30,408 nucleotides of DNA from JAPYTY01 sp036338435. Its GTDB lineage: Bacteria > Acidobacteriota > UBA6911 > RPQK01 > JADFOI01. A program made the translations under genes and the position numbers. The notes under the pieces are model-generated. The model searched no databases. It was not told the DNA's origin and saw only the letters and a list, made by a program, of their open reading frames with translations. The stretch covers positions 1-30,408 of the forward strand of contig JAYZCG010000021.1 in assembly GCA_036338435.1 (NCBI GenBank), in the 5' to 3' direction. Below are positions 22,879-30,408 of the stretch, one piece after another. The stretch's first letter is position 1. Each line of letters begins with the position of its first letter.

Positions 22879-23742
22879 ATGAGAATTTCAACTGATCCAC
22901 TGTCTAGGAATCTCGGTGCACAAATAAGTGGTGTCGACTTGTCTAAACCATTCAACGACAGCGCATGGACCCAGATTTTGGATGCCTTTCATCAGCACCA
23001 GATTTTGTTGTTTCGTGATCAGATCTTGACATCTGAACAGCACATTGCATTTAGCCGTCGATTTGGAGATCTTGAAATTCATGTTTGTGAACAATACCTT
23101 ATGCCCGAACATCCTGAAATTTTGTTGTTGACTAATGAACAGGATGAAAAAGGCAAGCGGGTTAGTATTGCCGATGGAGGATCTGGCTGGCACTCAGATC
23201 TTTCCTATATGAAGAGGCCAAGTCTGGGCTCCCTACTATATGCAGTTAGGGTACCGGAAACTGGGGGTGACACCGAGTGGGCCAATATGTACATGGCATA
23301 TGAGACCTTATCGGAAGAGACTAAAAAGCGTCTCGAAGGACTGAAGGCCGTTCATCAGTTTGACCAGAGATCTAATCCTAGGCTCCCTCCCCCTAATTTA
23401 AAATACCGTGACGAACATTCCGAAGAACTCAAAGCTCTTACGCCTGACGTTGAACACCCGATCGTCCGTACCCATCCTATAACGGGGCGCAAGTCATTAT
23501 TTATCTCATTGCGGTTTACCATTGATATCGTCGGGATGGGGGCTGATGGAACACCCTTATTAGATGAACTGTTTGTACACTTGGATCGTCCCGAATTTAG
23601 ATATCGCCACGAGTGGCAACAGGGGGATCTAATGATTTGGGACAACCGTTGTACCAATCACAGAGCCCGCGGGGGTGTGGTCGAACTTCCCCAAGTGCGG
23701 CGGTTGCATCGAACTACCGTACTGGGTGACGTACCGTTTTAG
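22879..23742 (+). CDS. TauD/TfdA family 2-oxoglutarate and iron-dependent dioxygenase
   Basis: The 287-residue enzyme has the full iron and 2-oxoglutarate set: His105-x-Asp107 in WHSDLSY, His261 in WDNRCTNHRARG, and Arg278 in RRLHRTT. The N-terminus GAQISGVDLSKPFNDSAW and the LFRDQILTSEQHIAFSRRFG block are typical of TauD/TfdA proteins. They hydroxylate taurine, 2,4-D, alkyl sulfates or other small acids, often releasing a sulfite, phosphonate or aldehyde. The substrate cannot be told from sequence. An AGGGG site lies nine bases before ATG 22879. The gene starts a likely plus-strand operon with a beta-hydroxyacid dehydrogenase 41 bases after its stop. Confidence 0.93.
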   Translation: MRISTDPLSRNLGAQISGVDLSKPFNDSAWTQILDAFHQHQILLFRDQILTSEQHIAFSRRFGDLEIHVCEQYLMPEHPEILLLTNEQDEKGKRVSIADGGSGWHSDLSYMKRPSLGSLLYAVRVPETGGDTEWANMYMAYETLSEETKKRLEGLKAVHQFDQRSNPRLPPPNLKYRDEHSEELKALTPDVEHPIVRTHPITGRKSLFISLRFTIDIVGMGADGTPLLDELFVHLDRPEFRYRHEWQQGDLMIWDNRCTNHRARGGVVELPQVRRLHRTTVLGDVPF

Positions 23743-23783
23743 AAGAAACTTCGGAACTCTGTCACAATCAGGCCACATCTGCC

Positions 23784-24656
23784 ATGAAAAAACCTCGGAT
23801 AGCATTTTTGGGTACCGGACTCATGGGTCAGCCCATGGCTAGACGCCTTCTGGATCAGGGTTATTCACTCCTAGCATATAATCGTACTCGAGAGAAGGCT
23901 GAAGCTCTTAGATCTGCCGGAGCGAAAATTGTAGAGACACCAACTGAGGCTATACATGAAGCCGATTGCGTGATTTTAATGCTTGCCCATGCTCCTGCAA
24001 TACGAGATGTGATCTGCTCGGAGGAAGTACGTTCAGAGTTGTCGGAGTGCACAGTGATTCAGATGGGCACTATCGGATCTTCTGAGAGCTGTGGGTTTGA
24101 AAAAGAAGTACAAGCATCTGGGGGTAGCTATTTTGAAGCACCGGTATTGGGAAGTATCCCCCAGGTCAACGAAGGTAGTTTGATTGTAATGGTGGGAGCA
24201 TCATCGGAGCAGTTTGAACATTGGTCAGATTTGCTTAAGTGTTTTGGGCCCAATCCTCTCTTGATCGGTCAGGTCGGAAAGGCAGCGACTCTCAAATTAG
24301 CCTTAAATCAGTTAATTGCTTCGTTGACCGTAAGTTTTTCTCTTAGTCTAGGTATTGTGCAACATGAAAAAATTTCTGTAGATCAGTTTATGGAGATTTT
24401 GCGAGGTAGTCCTCTCCATGCAGCCACTTTCGAAAAAAAACTGCCACAGATGGTGTCAGGAGATTATGAAACACCGCACTTCCCCATAGTACACCTTCTC
24501 AAGGACGTTGACCTAGTTTTGAAAGCGGCTCAGGAGATGGGGCTTAATACATCAGGATTGACAGGTGTACGTACGGTTCTGGAGAAGGCCATTACTCAGG
24601 GATGGGAGGATGCTGATTACTCTTCCCTCTTTGAAACAATTACATCGAACAGTTGA
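23784..24656 (+). CDS. Beta-hydroxyacid dehydrogenase (3-hydroxyisobutyrate / glyoxylate reductase type)
   Basis: This 290-residue NAD(P)-dependent enzyme has the Rossmann signature FLGTGLMGQPMA (Gly10, Gly12, Gly15). The substrate segment is EAPVLGS (118-124), and the catalytic Lys171 lies in GKAATLKLALNQL with Asn175. The NRTREKAEAL segment after the second strand, starting with Asn-Arg, suggests NADPH preference. The E-A-P-V-x-G-S form of the substrate motif resembles glyoxylate/succinic semialdehyde reductases rather than typical 3-hydroxyisobutyrate dehydrogenase (D-A-P-V-S-G-G). It may reduce an aldehyde released by the dioxygenase upstream, which is an inference from position. No strong ribosome site is seen before ATG 23784. 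Confidence 0.9.
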   Translation: MKKPRIAFLGTGLMGQPMARRLLDQGYSLLAYNRTREKAEALRSAGAKIVETPTEAIHEADCVILMLAHAPAIRDVICSEEVRSELSECTVIQMGTIGSSESCGFEKEVQASGGSYFEAPVLGSIPQVNEGSLIVMVGASSEQFEHWSDLLKCFGPNPLLIGQVGKAATLKLALNQLIASLTVSFSLSLGIVQHEKISVDQFMEILRGSPLHAATFEKKLPQMVSGDYETPHFPIVHLLKDVDLVLKAAQEMGLNTSGLTGVRTVLEKAITQGWEDADYSSLFETITSNS

Positions 24657-24681
24657 TAGATTTTCCAAAAGGAGTTTTGAA

Positions 24682-25035
24682 ATGGATGAAAACAAAGGGA
24701 TTCTAACCTTCAAGAAGGATGGGCAACACTACACAGATCTAGTAAACGGAGCCTATGGTGGTATTGTTGGAGACAACATGAGTGATCTGATCGAAGTTCA
24801 CCTATTTTGTGAGACAAACCCCGAGATTGAAAGGATTGAAGTAGATTTAGCAAGCGGAAAGGAAGTAAAGAGATTCCCGGAAGAGGTAATCAAGGAAAGA
24901 ACCACTAAATTTACTGCTCTTATGACTATTAGGACAGCACAGAGTTTGGCAGAATGGCTCTTACAAAATGTAGCCGAAGCAAAGAAGGCTCAGGCAGCGT
25001 TGGACAAAACCCACACTCCGGAAAAAATTCACTGA
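24682..25035 (+). CDS. Small hypothetical protein (117 aa)
   Basis: AAAGGAG precedes ATG 24682 by about six bases, which makes this a good start. An upstream frame opening would overlap the previous gene and is rejected. The protein is charged and has no signal or membrane segment. It starts MDENKGILTFKKDGQHYTDL and has NGAYGGIVGDNMSDLIEVHL, then KFTALMTIRTAQSLAEWLLQ and a Lys/Ala-rich end. The plan of a beta sheet with a late T-A-Q-S-L-A-E-W-L-L helix resembles small sheet-plus-helix unknowns, such as DUF3467-like proteins, but I cannot assign it. It lies 25 bases after the dehydrogenase and 16 before the antiporter, so it belongs to this operon. Confidence 0.75.
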   Translation: MDENKGILTFKKDGQHYTDLVNGAYGGIVGDNMSDLIEVHLFCETNPEIERIEVDLASGKEVKRFPEEVIKERTTKFTALMTIRTAQSLAEWLLQNVAEAKKAQAALDKTHTPEKIH

Positions 25036-25051
25036 ATCCCTAGCACGCGAT

Positions 25052-26293
25052 ATGAGTGTATTTGATGTTCTAGCTGTTCTGATAACTCTCTCCGCTCTTT
25101 TCAGTTATTTAAACCACCGCTACATTCGATTACCCACCACTATCGGTTTAATGTTATTTGCTCTGCTCATGTCACTTGGGTTGATTGTGGCAGGGCAGTG
25201 GGGGGTAGGGTTAGTACAGCAAGCAAGGCTAGTGGTGGGGAGCATTGATTTTAATCAGACCCTTTTAAAGGGCATGTTAAGTTTTCTCCTCTTTGCCGGT
25301 GCCTTGCATGTCAATTTAAGTGACTTGGCTCGACAGAAATGGATTATCAGTTTACTGGCAACCTTCGGAATTATAACTTCGACTTTTTTGGTGGGGACTT
25401 CACAGTGGCTCATTCTTGGTGTCCTAGATGTACAGATGCCCTGGATATACTGTCTTCTCTTTGGTGCATTGATTTCACCCACTGATCCGATCGCCGTGTT
25501 GGGCATTCTCAAAGTCGCAAAAATACCTAAAAGTCTTGAAACAAAGATTATAGGAGAGTCGCTTTTTAATGATGGAGTGGGTGTAGTAGTGTTTTTGGCA
25601 TTGCTGGATATCATAATGAGTGGACGGGAAGTTGCGGCAAGCCACTTTGCCTTTTTGTTTTTCATTGAAACTGGCGGAGGAATCTTGTTTGGTTTAGCCA
25701 TCGGCTTGATGGCTTATCAAATGCTCAAAAACGTCGATAACTACCAAGTAGAGATTCTGATAACACTAGCCCTTGTGACCGGAGGGTATGCTCTTGCTGG
25801 TTACCTTCACATTTCAGGCCCTATCGCAATTGTCGTAGCCGGTCTCTTAGTTGGTAATCATGGACGTATGTTGGCAATGTCCCAAGTAACGTGCGAGCAT
25901 CTGGACACATTCTGGAAACTAATTGATGAGATTCTTAATGCTATTTTGTTCGTTCTCATTGGACTGGAAATTTTAGTGCTCCCACTGTCAGTCAAAGCAT
26001 TGTTGGCTGGAATAGTTGCTATACCAGTGATGTTAGGTGCACGTTTCGTTAGTGTAGGGATTCCGATATTGCTTCTTCGTCCCTTTCGCAACTTTAGCCC
26101 ACGAGTAGTAAGAATTTTGACCTGGGGAGGGTTGCGGGGAGGCATTTCCCTTGCTTTAGCACTTTGTTTGCCTGCAGGACCAGAACGGGATTTGTTTCTC
26201 CTTATTACCTATGTAGTAGTGGTGTTCTCAGTCGTTGTGCAGGGCCTCACCATTGGCAGACTATTCAAAACTAAGAGTTTTGCAACAAAGTAG
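25052..26293 (+). CDS. CPA1-family Na+/H+ antiporter
   Basis: The 413-residue membrane protein has about 12-13 helices. It carries the CPA1 ion-binding motifs SPTDPIAVLGIL (Thr144-Asp145-Pro146) and ESLFNDGVGVV (Asn173-Asp174), and the late WGGLRGGISLALAL motif with its conserved Arg. Together these mark the electroneutral NhaP/NHE-like branch. It would exchange Na+ or K+ for protons across the inner membrane. No cytoplasmic C-terminal regulatory domain is present. ATG 25052 has no clear ribosome site, and the gene is likely read through from the small protein 16 bases upstream. It ends 33 bases from the convergent MFS gene, and a short AACG-ATCG-CGTT hairpin lies in that gap. Confidence 0.93.
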   Translation: MSVFDVLAVLITLSALFSYLNHRYIRLPTTIGLMLFALLMSLGLIVAGQWGVGLVQQARLVVGSIDFNQTLLKGMLSFLLFAGALHVNLSDLARQKWIISLLATFGIITSTFLVGTSQWLILGVLDVQMPWIYCLLFGALISPTDPIAVLGILKVAKIPKSLETKIIGESLFNDGVGVVVFLALLDIIMSGREVAASHFAFLFFIETGGGILFGLAIGLMAYQMLKNVDNYQVEILITLALVTGGYALAGYLHISGPIAIVVAGLLVGNHGRMLAMSQVTCEHLDTFWKLIDEILNAILFVLIGLEILVLPLSVKALLAGIVAIPVMLGARFVSVGIPILLLRPFRNFSPRVVRILTWGGLRGGISLALALCLPAGPERDLFLLITYVVVVFSVVVQGLTIGRLFKTKSFATK

Positions 26294-26326
26294 AGAACTG
26301 ACCGATTCACCTACAACGATCGCGTT

Positions 26327-27694
26327 TTACTGTTCCGTTACTTCTTCTAAACGATCCATGCTGTCCCGAAAGTAATACATGCATTTCCACAAAAGAAGTG
26401 TTGCGAATAGATGAGCCGTTACTGTCAAACTAAGCAGTGAATAACGAATCCCCTCCACGCCGTAATTTGATCCGGTGAAGATATAATCTGTCAGCATTGC
26501 CAAAATAACTGGTCCTAGAGCCAGTCCTATCATGTTGACTACAAAAAGGTAAATAGCAGAAGCTTGACCGCGCATGTTATTAGGCATTACTTCCTGTATG
26601 GATGCAGCACCCAGAGCTCCAGGCATAGCTGCTAAAAACACAACGGGGACTACTAGAAGCATGGCAAGGTTTGGATCTGGGACAAGAGGGAATGCTATGC
26701 CAACTGGGAACCAGATCCATGCAGACAAGAAACCTACACGGATTTTTGCATCTCGATAGCCTTTTTGAGATAGGAGGTCGGCAAAGTATCCTCCTCCATA
26801 TATGCCTAGAGCTCCAAAAAGGGCAAAAATACTTCCATAGACAAGGCCAAATTGATCCATTTCCCATCCATAAACCCGTCGGAATATTTCCGGTAGCCAA
26901 GCCGTGGTGCCCAATCCTGAGAAGGCCAGAAGTGCAAATCCAACATTGTGAGTGATAATGGTTTTTGAGTTTTGTCTCATGTAGAGGACTACCTCAAAAA
27001 TAGGAACACTTGCGGAGTATTCTTTGGATGCAGAATTACTACCTTTCCAGAGACCCTTTCTGATAGGTTCTCTTACCGTAAGCATCAGTAGAGGAATTAC
27101 CAATAGGCCCGGTAAACCCACGAGGAAAAAAACTTTTTGCCAGGGTTCTACTGTACCCAAAATGGGTAGTTGCCAAGCAGCGGTTTCCTTGACGTAAGTG
27201 ATGGCTCGACCTCCAATCAGATAGGCTAGTCCTGAACCAAAGTAAATACCCATTCCGTAAAAGGCAGTGGCTCTACCTAATTTTTCTCTGGGGAAAAAGT
27301 CAGCAATCAGAGAATACGCCGAAGGAGATAGGGAGGCTTCTCCAACGCCAACACCGACCCGCATTAAGGCCATTTGCCAGAAGTTTTTGGCGATACCGCA
27401 TCCAGCCGTCAAAAGACTCCACAAGCCAAAACCCATTGCAATAAGCAAACGTCGATTGTGGGTGTCCGCCAAACGTCCGAATGGAATCCCAAAGAGAGTA
27501 TAGAAGATGGCAAATGCAGGACCCATAAGAAACCCTGCATGCCAGTCTCTTTGCAGATTCAGACCCTCTTTCAAATCTCCGATCATCATGCTCAGGATCT
27601 GACGATCGATGAAGGCAAACACATAAATCACCATCAGAACAAAAACTACGTACCAGGCATATCGAGGAGAGGAGGGTGGAGGTGATGTGGCCAT
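26327..27694 (-). CDS. MFS transporter, Spinster-like
   Basis: The 455-residue protein has 12 predicted membrane helices. The MFS motif A is G73-x3-D77-x3-R81-R82 (GRLADTHNRR). The first helix FIDRQILSMM and the block MRVGVGVGEASLSPSAYSLI match the Spinster (Spns) branch, often called a sugar phosphate or organic acid permease family. The frame is open upstream to 27847 into hyuB, but the natural N-terminus MATSPPPSSPRYAW starts at ATG 27694. There is no good ribosome site. It follows hyuB by 82 bases on the same strand, so it is probably the uptake system for the hydantoinase substrate. The substrate is inferred only from position. Confidence 0.88.
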   Translation of the reverse strand: MATSPPPSSPRYAWYVVFVLMVIYVFAFIDRQILSMMIGDLKEGLNLQRDWHAGFLMGPAFAIFYTLFGIPFGRLADTHNRRLLIAMGFGLWSLLTAGCGIAKNFWQMALMRVGVGVGEASLSPSAYSLIADFFPREKLGRATAFYGMGIYFGSGLAYLIGGRAITYVKETAAWQLPILGTVEPWQKVFFLVGLPGLLVIPLLMLTVREPIRKGLWKGSNSASKEYSASVPIFEVVLYMRQNSKTIITHNVGFALLAFSGLGTTAWLPEIFRRVYGWEMDQFGLVYGSIFALFGALGIYGGGYFADLLSQKGYRDAKIRVGFLSAWIWFPVGIAFPLVPDPNLAMLLVVPVVFLAAMPGALGAASIQEVMPNNMRGQASAIYLFVVNMIGLALGPVILAMLTDYIFTGSNYGVEGIRYSLLSLTVTAHLFATLLLWKCMYYFRDSMDRLEEVTEQ

Positions 27695-27776
27695 AGCTAG
27701 GATGTGATTATAGACTGTTCTGTTGGAAAGTTTATTGTGGTAGAAGCATGATACATGGTTCCGTAGCGTAGGGGAC

Positions 27777-29630
27777 CTACAATGGAGAGTCTTCCAGTGT
27801 GAGTGCAATACGTTCTTGTGAAAGAAGATTTTTGAAACGTTTGCCACGATCGATCATTTTCAAAGGAGCCCGTGAGTCACGGAGTTTTGTTCTTTGCTGG
27901 CTTGTTTTGTTCAAGAGAAGTTCGTTCGAATCCGGATCAATCACCACTCCGTAGTCACGACAAGCGGAATCTAGAGAAACGCGTCCCAACTGGAAATCTT
28001 GAAGTACACTTTCAGGATCACGATTTAATGGATCACCCCAACCACCACCGCCTGGGGTGAGGACGCGCAACAAATCGCCACTCTTGATCGGCATGAAGTC
28101 TGTCTTGGTGGCACTGGGAAGTTCTTTTTCGGTGTCAGGGTTCAAGATATAAAGACTTCCGGCACCTGCCTGACCTCCAGCGGATCCAAAAGGTTGAAGT
28201 AGCATGCGATCATCATGGATCATGATGAATCCATCTGCTAGAAAGCGGATTTCTTTTAGATAACCCAGGCCTCCTCTAAATTGTCCTACTCCCCCGGAAT
28301 CTTTTCTGATGGCTAACTTTTCCACCCGGACGGGATAGAAGGCTTCAAAAAATTCACAAGGCAGATTACGACCCCTGACATTGGCTGTGACACAGTCATC
28401 ACCATCGGCATGAGGACGTGCCCCGGAACCAGCTCCCATAACATCGCGAATTAGGAATTGCTGACCTTCAGGGTCCCGGGCAACGAAGGCAACGGAGCAG
28501 CGTGTATCGGATGAACCTGTTCCACCTCCTGCCATGGCCTTAACGAGTGCACCCATACAGACTTCCGTTAAACGGAAAATGGTCCAGTGGCGATTGGAAC
28601 AGGAGGCGGGAAATACTGGATTGAGAATGGTTCCTTCCGGGATTATTGCTGACAACACTTCTTTTTGACCATCATTCATGACAATCTCAGGCGCTAGAAG
28701 GCGTAAGATACACGATAGATATTTGACGTAATATTCTCCGTTAGCAGGACAGTTAATGGAGACATTTACCTGATCCGCTGTGCCCTCAAAGTCAAAGATA
28801 ATTGATTCAAAATTTTTCCGAAGGGTGACTTTCATTCGTGCGAATTCCAGAGTTTCCTTCGGCGACATTCCGGCTGTCTCGATGAAATCCTCAAAGGAGT
28901 ATTCTCCATCTGGTATTTGTGGGAGCACCTGATCCTTGAGAGTATGAGAACAGCGGGCTAAAAGTAAATCAAAGCATTCTTCAACGGCTTTCAGGCCATA
29001 GCGTTGAATAAGTGCCGTGACACGTTGCACCCCAATTTGGCAGGCTGCAATCTCCGCATCTAGATCTCCTTGTAGCATTTCCGGGTAGCGTGAGTTGTTA
29101 AGTATTGTCTGATACAACGCCTGGTTACGTTGTCCTCCTTGGTATAATTTAACGGGAGGGATAATAAAGCCTTCCTGGAAGATATCGGTTGCGTCGAGAG
29201 ACATGCTGCCTGGTTTGGCACCTCCCACATCGTGGACATGTCCATAAACCTGGATGAAGGCAATGAATCGGTCTTGCCATAGCACTGGAGCGGTAACGCA
29301 GATGTCAGGGAGATGAGAAATGCCTCCTCCCTTGTAAGGGTCATTCCAGATAAAGAGATCCCCTACCTCAATATCCTTCACAAAATCTTTGAGAATAGGT
29401 TGGACATTGGCAGCGGATGAAACAGCAGATATGCCACGACCGTGACGATCAAAAATAGCAGCTCGATAATCGTGTTGTTCACGGATAATAGTGGACCGTG
29501 CTGTTCTTTCTACCTGGAGTTCCATCTCCTTACGTGAGGATTCAATAGTCCCTTCCACAATTTCCAGTAAAATCGGATTGGCCTTATAACTCATGTCCAT
29601 TTCATCTACCCTGAGGTGGTCGGAGTTCAT
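27777..29630 (-). CDS. hyuB: Hydantoinase B / oxoprolinase beta subunit family protein
   Basis: The 617-residue protein matches HyuB (N-methylhydantoinase B, acetone carboxylase alpha and the C-half of 5-oxoprolinase). It has the family NDPYKGGGISHLPDI (96-110, with His106 and Asp109) and GHVHDVGGAKPGSMS (130-143, with His131, His133 and Asp134), which contribute metal binding. The C-terminal RGGLGYLKEIRF and GGGGWGDPLNRDPE segments are also typical. With HyuA it makes an ATP-dependent ring-opening enzyme for hydantoins or 5-oxoproline. ATG 29630 starts 20 bases after the hyuA stop. ATG 29600 (MDMSYKANPI) is an alternative that fits the common family N-terminus. The length is slightly over the usual 500-600. 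Confidence 0.92.
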   Translation of the reverse strand: MNSDHLRVDEMDMSYKANPILLEIVEGTIESSRKEMELQVERTARSTIIREQHDYRAAIFDRHGRGISAVSSAANVQPILKDFVKDIEVGDLFIWNDPYKGGGISHLPDICVTAPVLWQDRFIAFIQVYGHVHDVGGAKPGSMSLDATDIFQEGFIIPPVKLYQGGQRNQALYQTILNNSRYPEMLQGDLDAEIAACQIGVQRVTALIQRYGLKAVEECFDLLLARCSHTLKDQVLPQIPDGEYSFEDFIETAGMSPKETLEFARMKVTLRKNFESIIFDFEGTADQVNVSINCPANGEYYVKYLSCILRLLAPEIVMNDGQKEVLSAIIPEGTILNPVFPASCSNRHWTIFRLTEVCMGALVKAMAGGGTGSSDTRCSVAFVARDPEGQQFLIRDVMGAGSGARPHADGDDCVTANVRGRNLPCEFFEAFYPVRVEKLAIRKDSGGVGQFRGGLGYLKEIRFLADGFIMIHDDRMLLQPFGSAGGQAGAGSLYILNPDTEKELPSATKTDFMPIKSGDLLRVLTPGGGGWGDPLNRDPESVLQDFQLGRVSLDSACRDYGVVIDPDSNELLLNKTSQQRTKLRDSRAPLKMIDRGKRFKNLLSQERIALTLEDSPL

Positions 29631-29650
29631 TATGTTTTGTAAGGGCCAAG

Positions 29651-30408
29651 TTAGTCTCTGGAAATCATAATCACCAGATTTCCCATAGGGTCGACCGTAA
29701 GTTTTTGTCCTGGATGGACGACCGTATTAGTATCATACTGGTTGACAATAGCCGGTCCATGAAGCCGATTGCCTGCCAGTAAATTTAATCTTTCATATAC
29801 TGGACATTCCAGGAATTCCCGGATCTCCTCGAAGTATACTTTCCGCTTACCGGTCGGAGTCGCTGATGAATTTGAATCACCTTTGGAAATCGGCTTTGGG
29901 TGCAGGTTGGGCAGAAAACCTACTGCTGAAACTCTCAAGTTAACAACCTCGACTAGTTGTTGACCTTCATCTGAATACCCATAATTTTTCTGGTGGGCTC
30001 TGTGGAAATCAGATAGCATTTTTTCTGCCTCTTTTGGTCCCATCTCACCGTCTGAAATAGAAACGGTGAGTTCGGAAGCCATCCCTTTGTACCTCAAATC
30101 TGCTCCTCGTAAAATTTGTCTTTGTGTTGCAGGAATGTTTTGTTGTTCTAAGCTGTCATTGGCTTGTGATTCTAAAGTTGTAAACTGATGGTTGAGACGT
30201 ACGAAGTTGAATTGGTCCTCGCGATAGATGTCGGTAATGAGGAAGTCATCCTTTACATCAGCCATCAAGAGACCCAGGGCGCAACCGAGCCCTGGATTGA
30301 GAGGCACTACCACTGTGGGGATTCCCAGGATCTGAGCAAGCCGGCAGGCATGTAGTGGGCCAGCACCACCTAAAGCAAATAGAGCAAAGTCTTGAGGGTC
30401 ACGGCCAC
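29651..30408 (-). CDS. hyuA: Hydantoinase A / oxoprolinase alpha subunit, C-terminal part (partial)
   Basis: The reading frame is open to the window edge (first complete codon at 30406), so only the last 251 residues of a protein of about 650-700 are present. The sequence GRDPQDFALFALGGAGPLHA followed by LAQILGIPTVVVPLNPGLGC and ALGLLMADV is the hallmark of HyuA/OplA nucleotide-binding subunits. The rest, with YGYSDEGQQLVEVVNLRV and GPAIVNQYDTNTVVHPG, is the usual C-terminal domain. It lies 20 bases before hyuB and is the first gene of the operon within the window. N-methylhydantoinase, oxoprolinase and acetone carboxylase subunits share this family, so the substrate cannot be fixed. Confidence 0.93.
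   Translation of the reverse strand, partial: GRDPQDFALFALGGAGPLHACRLAQILGIPTVVVPLNPGLGCALGLLMADVKDDFLITDIYREDQFNFVRLNHQFTTLESQANDSLEQQNIPATQRQILRGADLRYKGMASELTVSISDGEMGPKEAEKMLSDFHRAHQKNYGYSDEGQQLVEVVNLRVSAVGFLPNLHPKPISKGDSNSSATPTGKRKVYFEEIREFLECPVYERLNLLAGNRLHGPAIVNQYDTNTVVHPGQKLTVDPMGNLVIMISRD

Noticed and set aside
27374..27685. Plus-strand frame opposite the MFS gene
   Set aside because: It is contained in a real membrane-protein gene and has no ribosome site or family pattern.
1..30408. CRISPR arrays, transposases, phage genes, rRNA and toxin-antitoxin pairs
   Set aside because: I looked for these on both strands and saw no regularly spaced repeats, integrase or transposase motifs, or rRNA-like sequence.

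Overview
The window is chromosomal DNA from a Gram-negative, outer-membrane bacterium. The evidence is SecF, a TonB-ExbB-ExbD energiser, several exported TPR proteins, a lipoprotein, a Tat-type cupredoxin and a periplasmic PQQ enzyme. Base composition looks mid-40s percent G+C by eye and is fairly even. The TonB form (a 14-proline tract, a Gly-Val-Pro-Gly stretch, a second proline tract, then a C-terminal domain starting IRVGGNVQ) and the operon TonB, ExbB, two ExbD proteins and a TPR lipoprotein resemble Acidobacteriota. That placement is recognition from memory, not a phylogeny. I see no phage, transposase, integrase, CRISPR array or rRNA.

Layout. Bases 1-289 hold the end of secF. Bases 423-3717 are a TonB energy-transduction operon with a clear promoter and a strong terminator. 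Bases 3754-7596 are housekeeping genes: a bifunctional (p)ppGpp synthetase/hydrolase (rel), rpmB on the minus strand, and recA. Bases 7624-10744 hold three minus-strand exported proteins (TPR, cyclophilin, TPR), interrupted by a plus-strand tRNA-Gln(UUG). Bases 10924-15106 are a tight three-gene operon: an ArsS-type radical SAM protein, an exported TPR protein and a GMC flavin oxidoreductase. Bases 15107-15705 carry only possible small minus-strand ORFs. A threonine dehydratase (15706-16926), a cupredoxin-like protein lacking the usual Cys copper ligand (17079-17678) and an unusual Sel1-repeat/PQQ-dehydrogenase fusion (17986-20202) follow.

Bases 20287-20888 are one transcription unit for an RRM RNA-binding protein with a long structured leader and a terminator. 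Downstream lie a small membrane protein, a YqgE/AlgH protein with an unusual N-terminal membrane segment, and a gluconokinase. A 2-oxoglutarate dioxygenase, a beta-hydroxyacid dehydrogenase, a small unknown protein and a CPA1 Na+/H+ antiporter form a probable plus-strand operon (22879-26293). Converging on it is a minus-strand catabolic operon: hydantoinase/oxoprolinase A (cut by the window edge), hydantoinase B, then an MFS transporter (26327-30408).

How the genes fit together. Most of the first 10 kb is core cell biology. The second half is accessory metabolism typical of a heterotroph scavenging small organic compounds (hydantoins or oxoproline, alcohols or sugars, gluconate, hydroxy acids). 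I found no convincing wholly new system. The best candidates for something undescribed are the ArsS-TPR-GMC operon without an adjacent ArsM methyltransferase, the Sel1-PQQ fusion, the Cys-less cupredoxin and two structured mRNA leaders (rel and the RRM gene).
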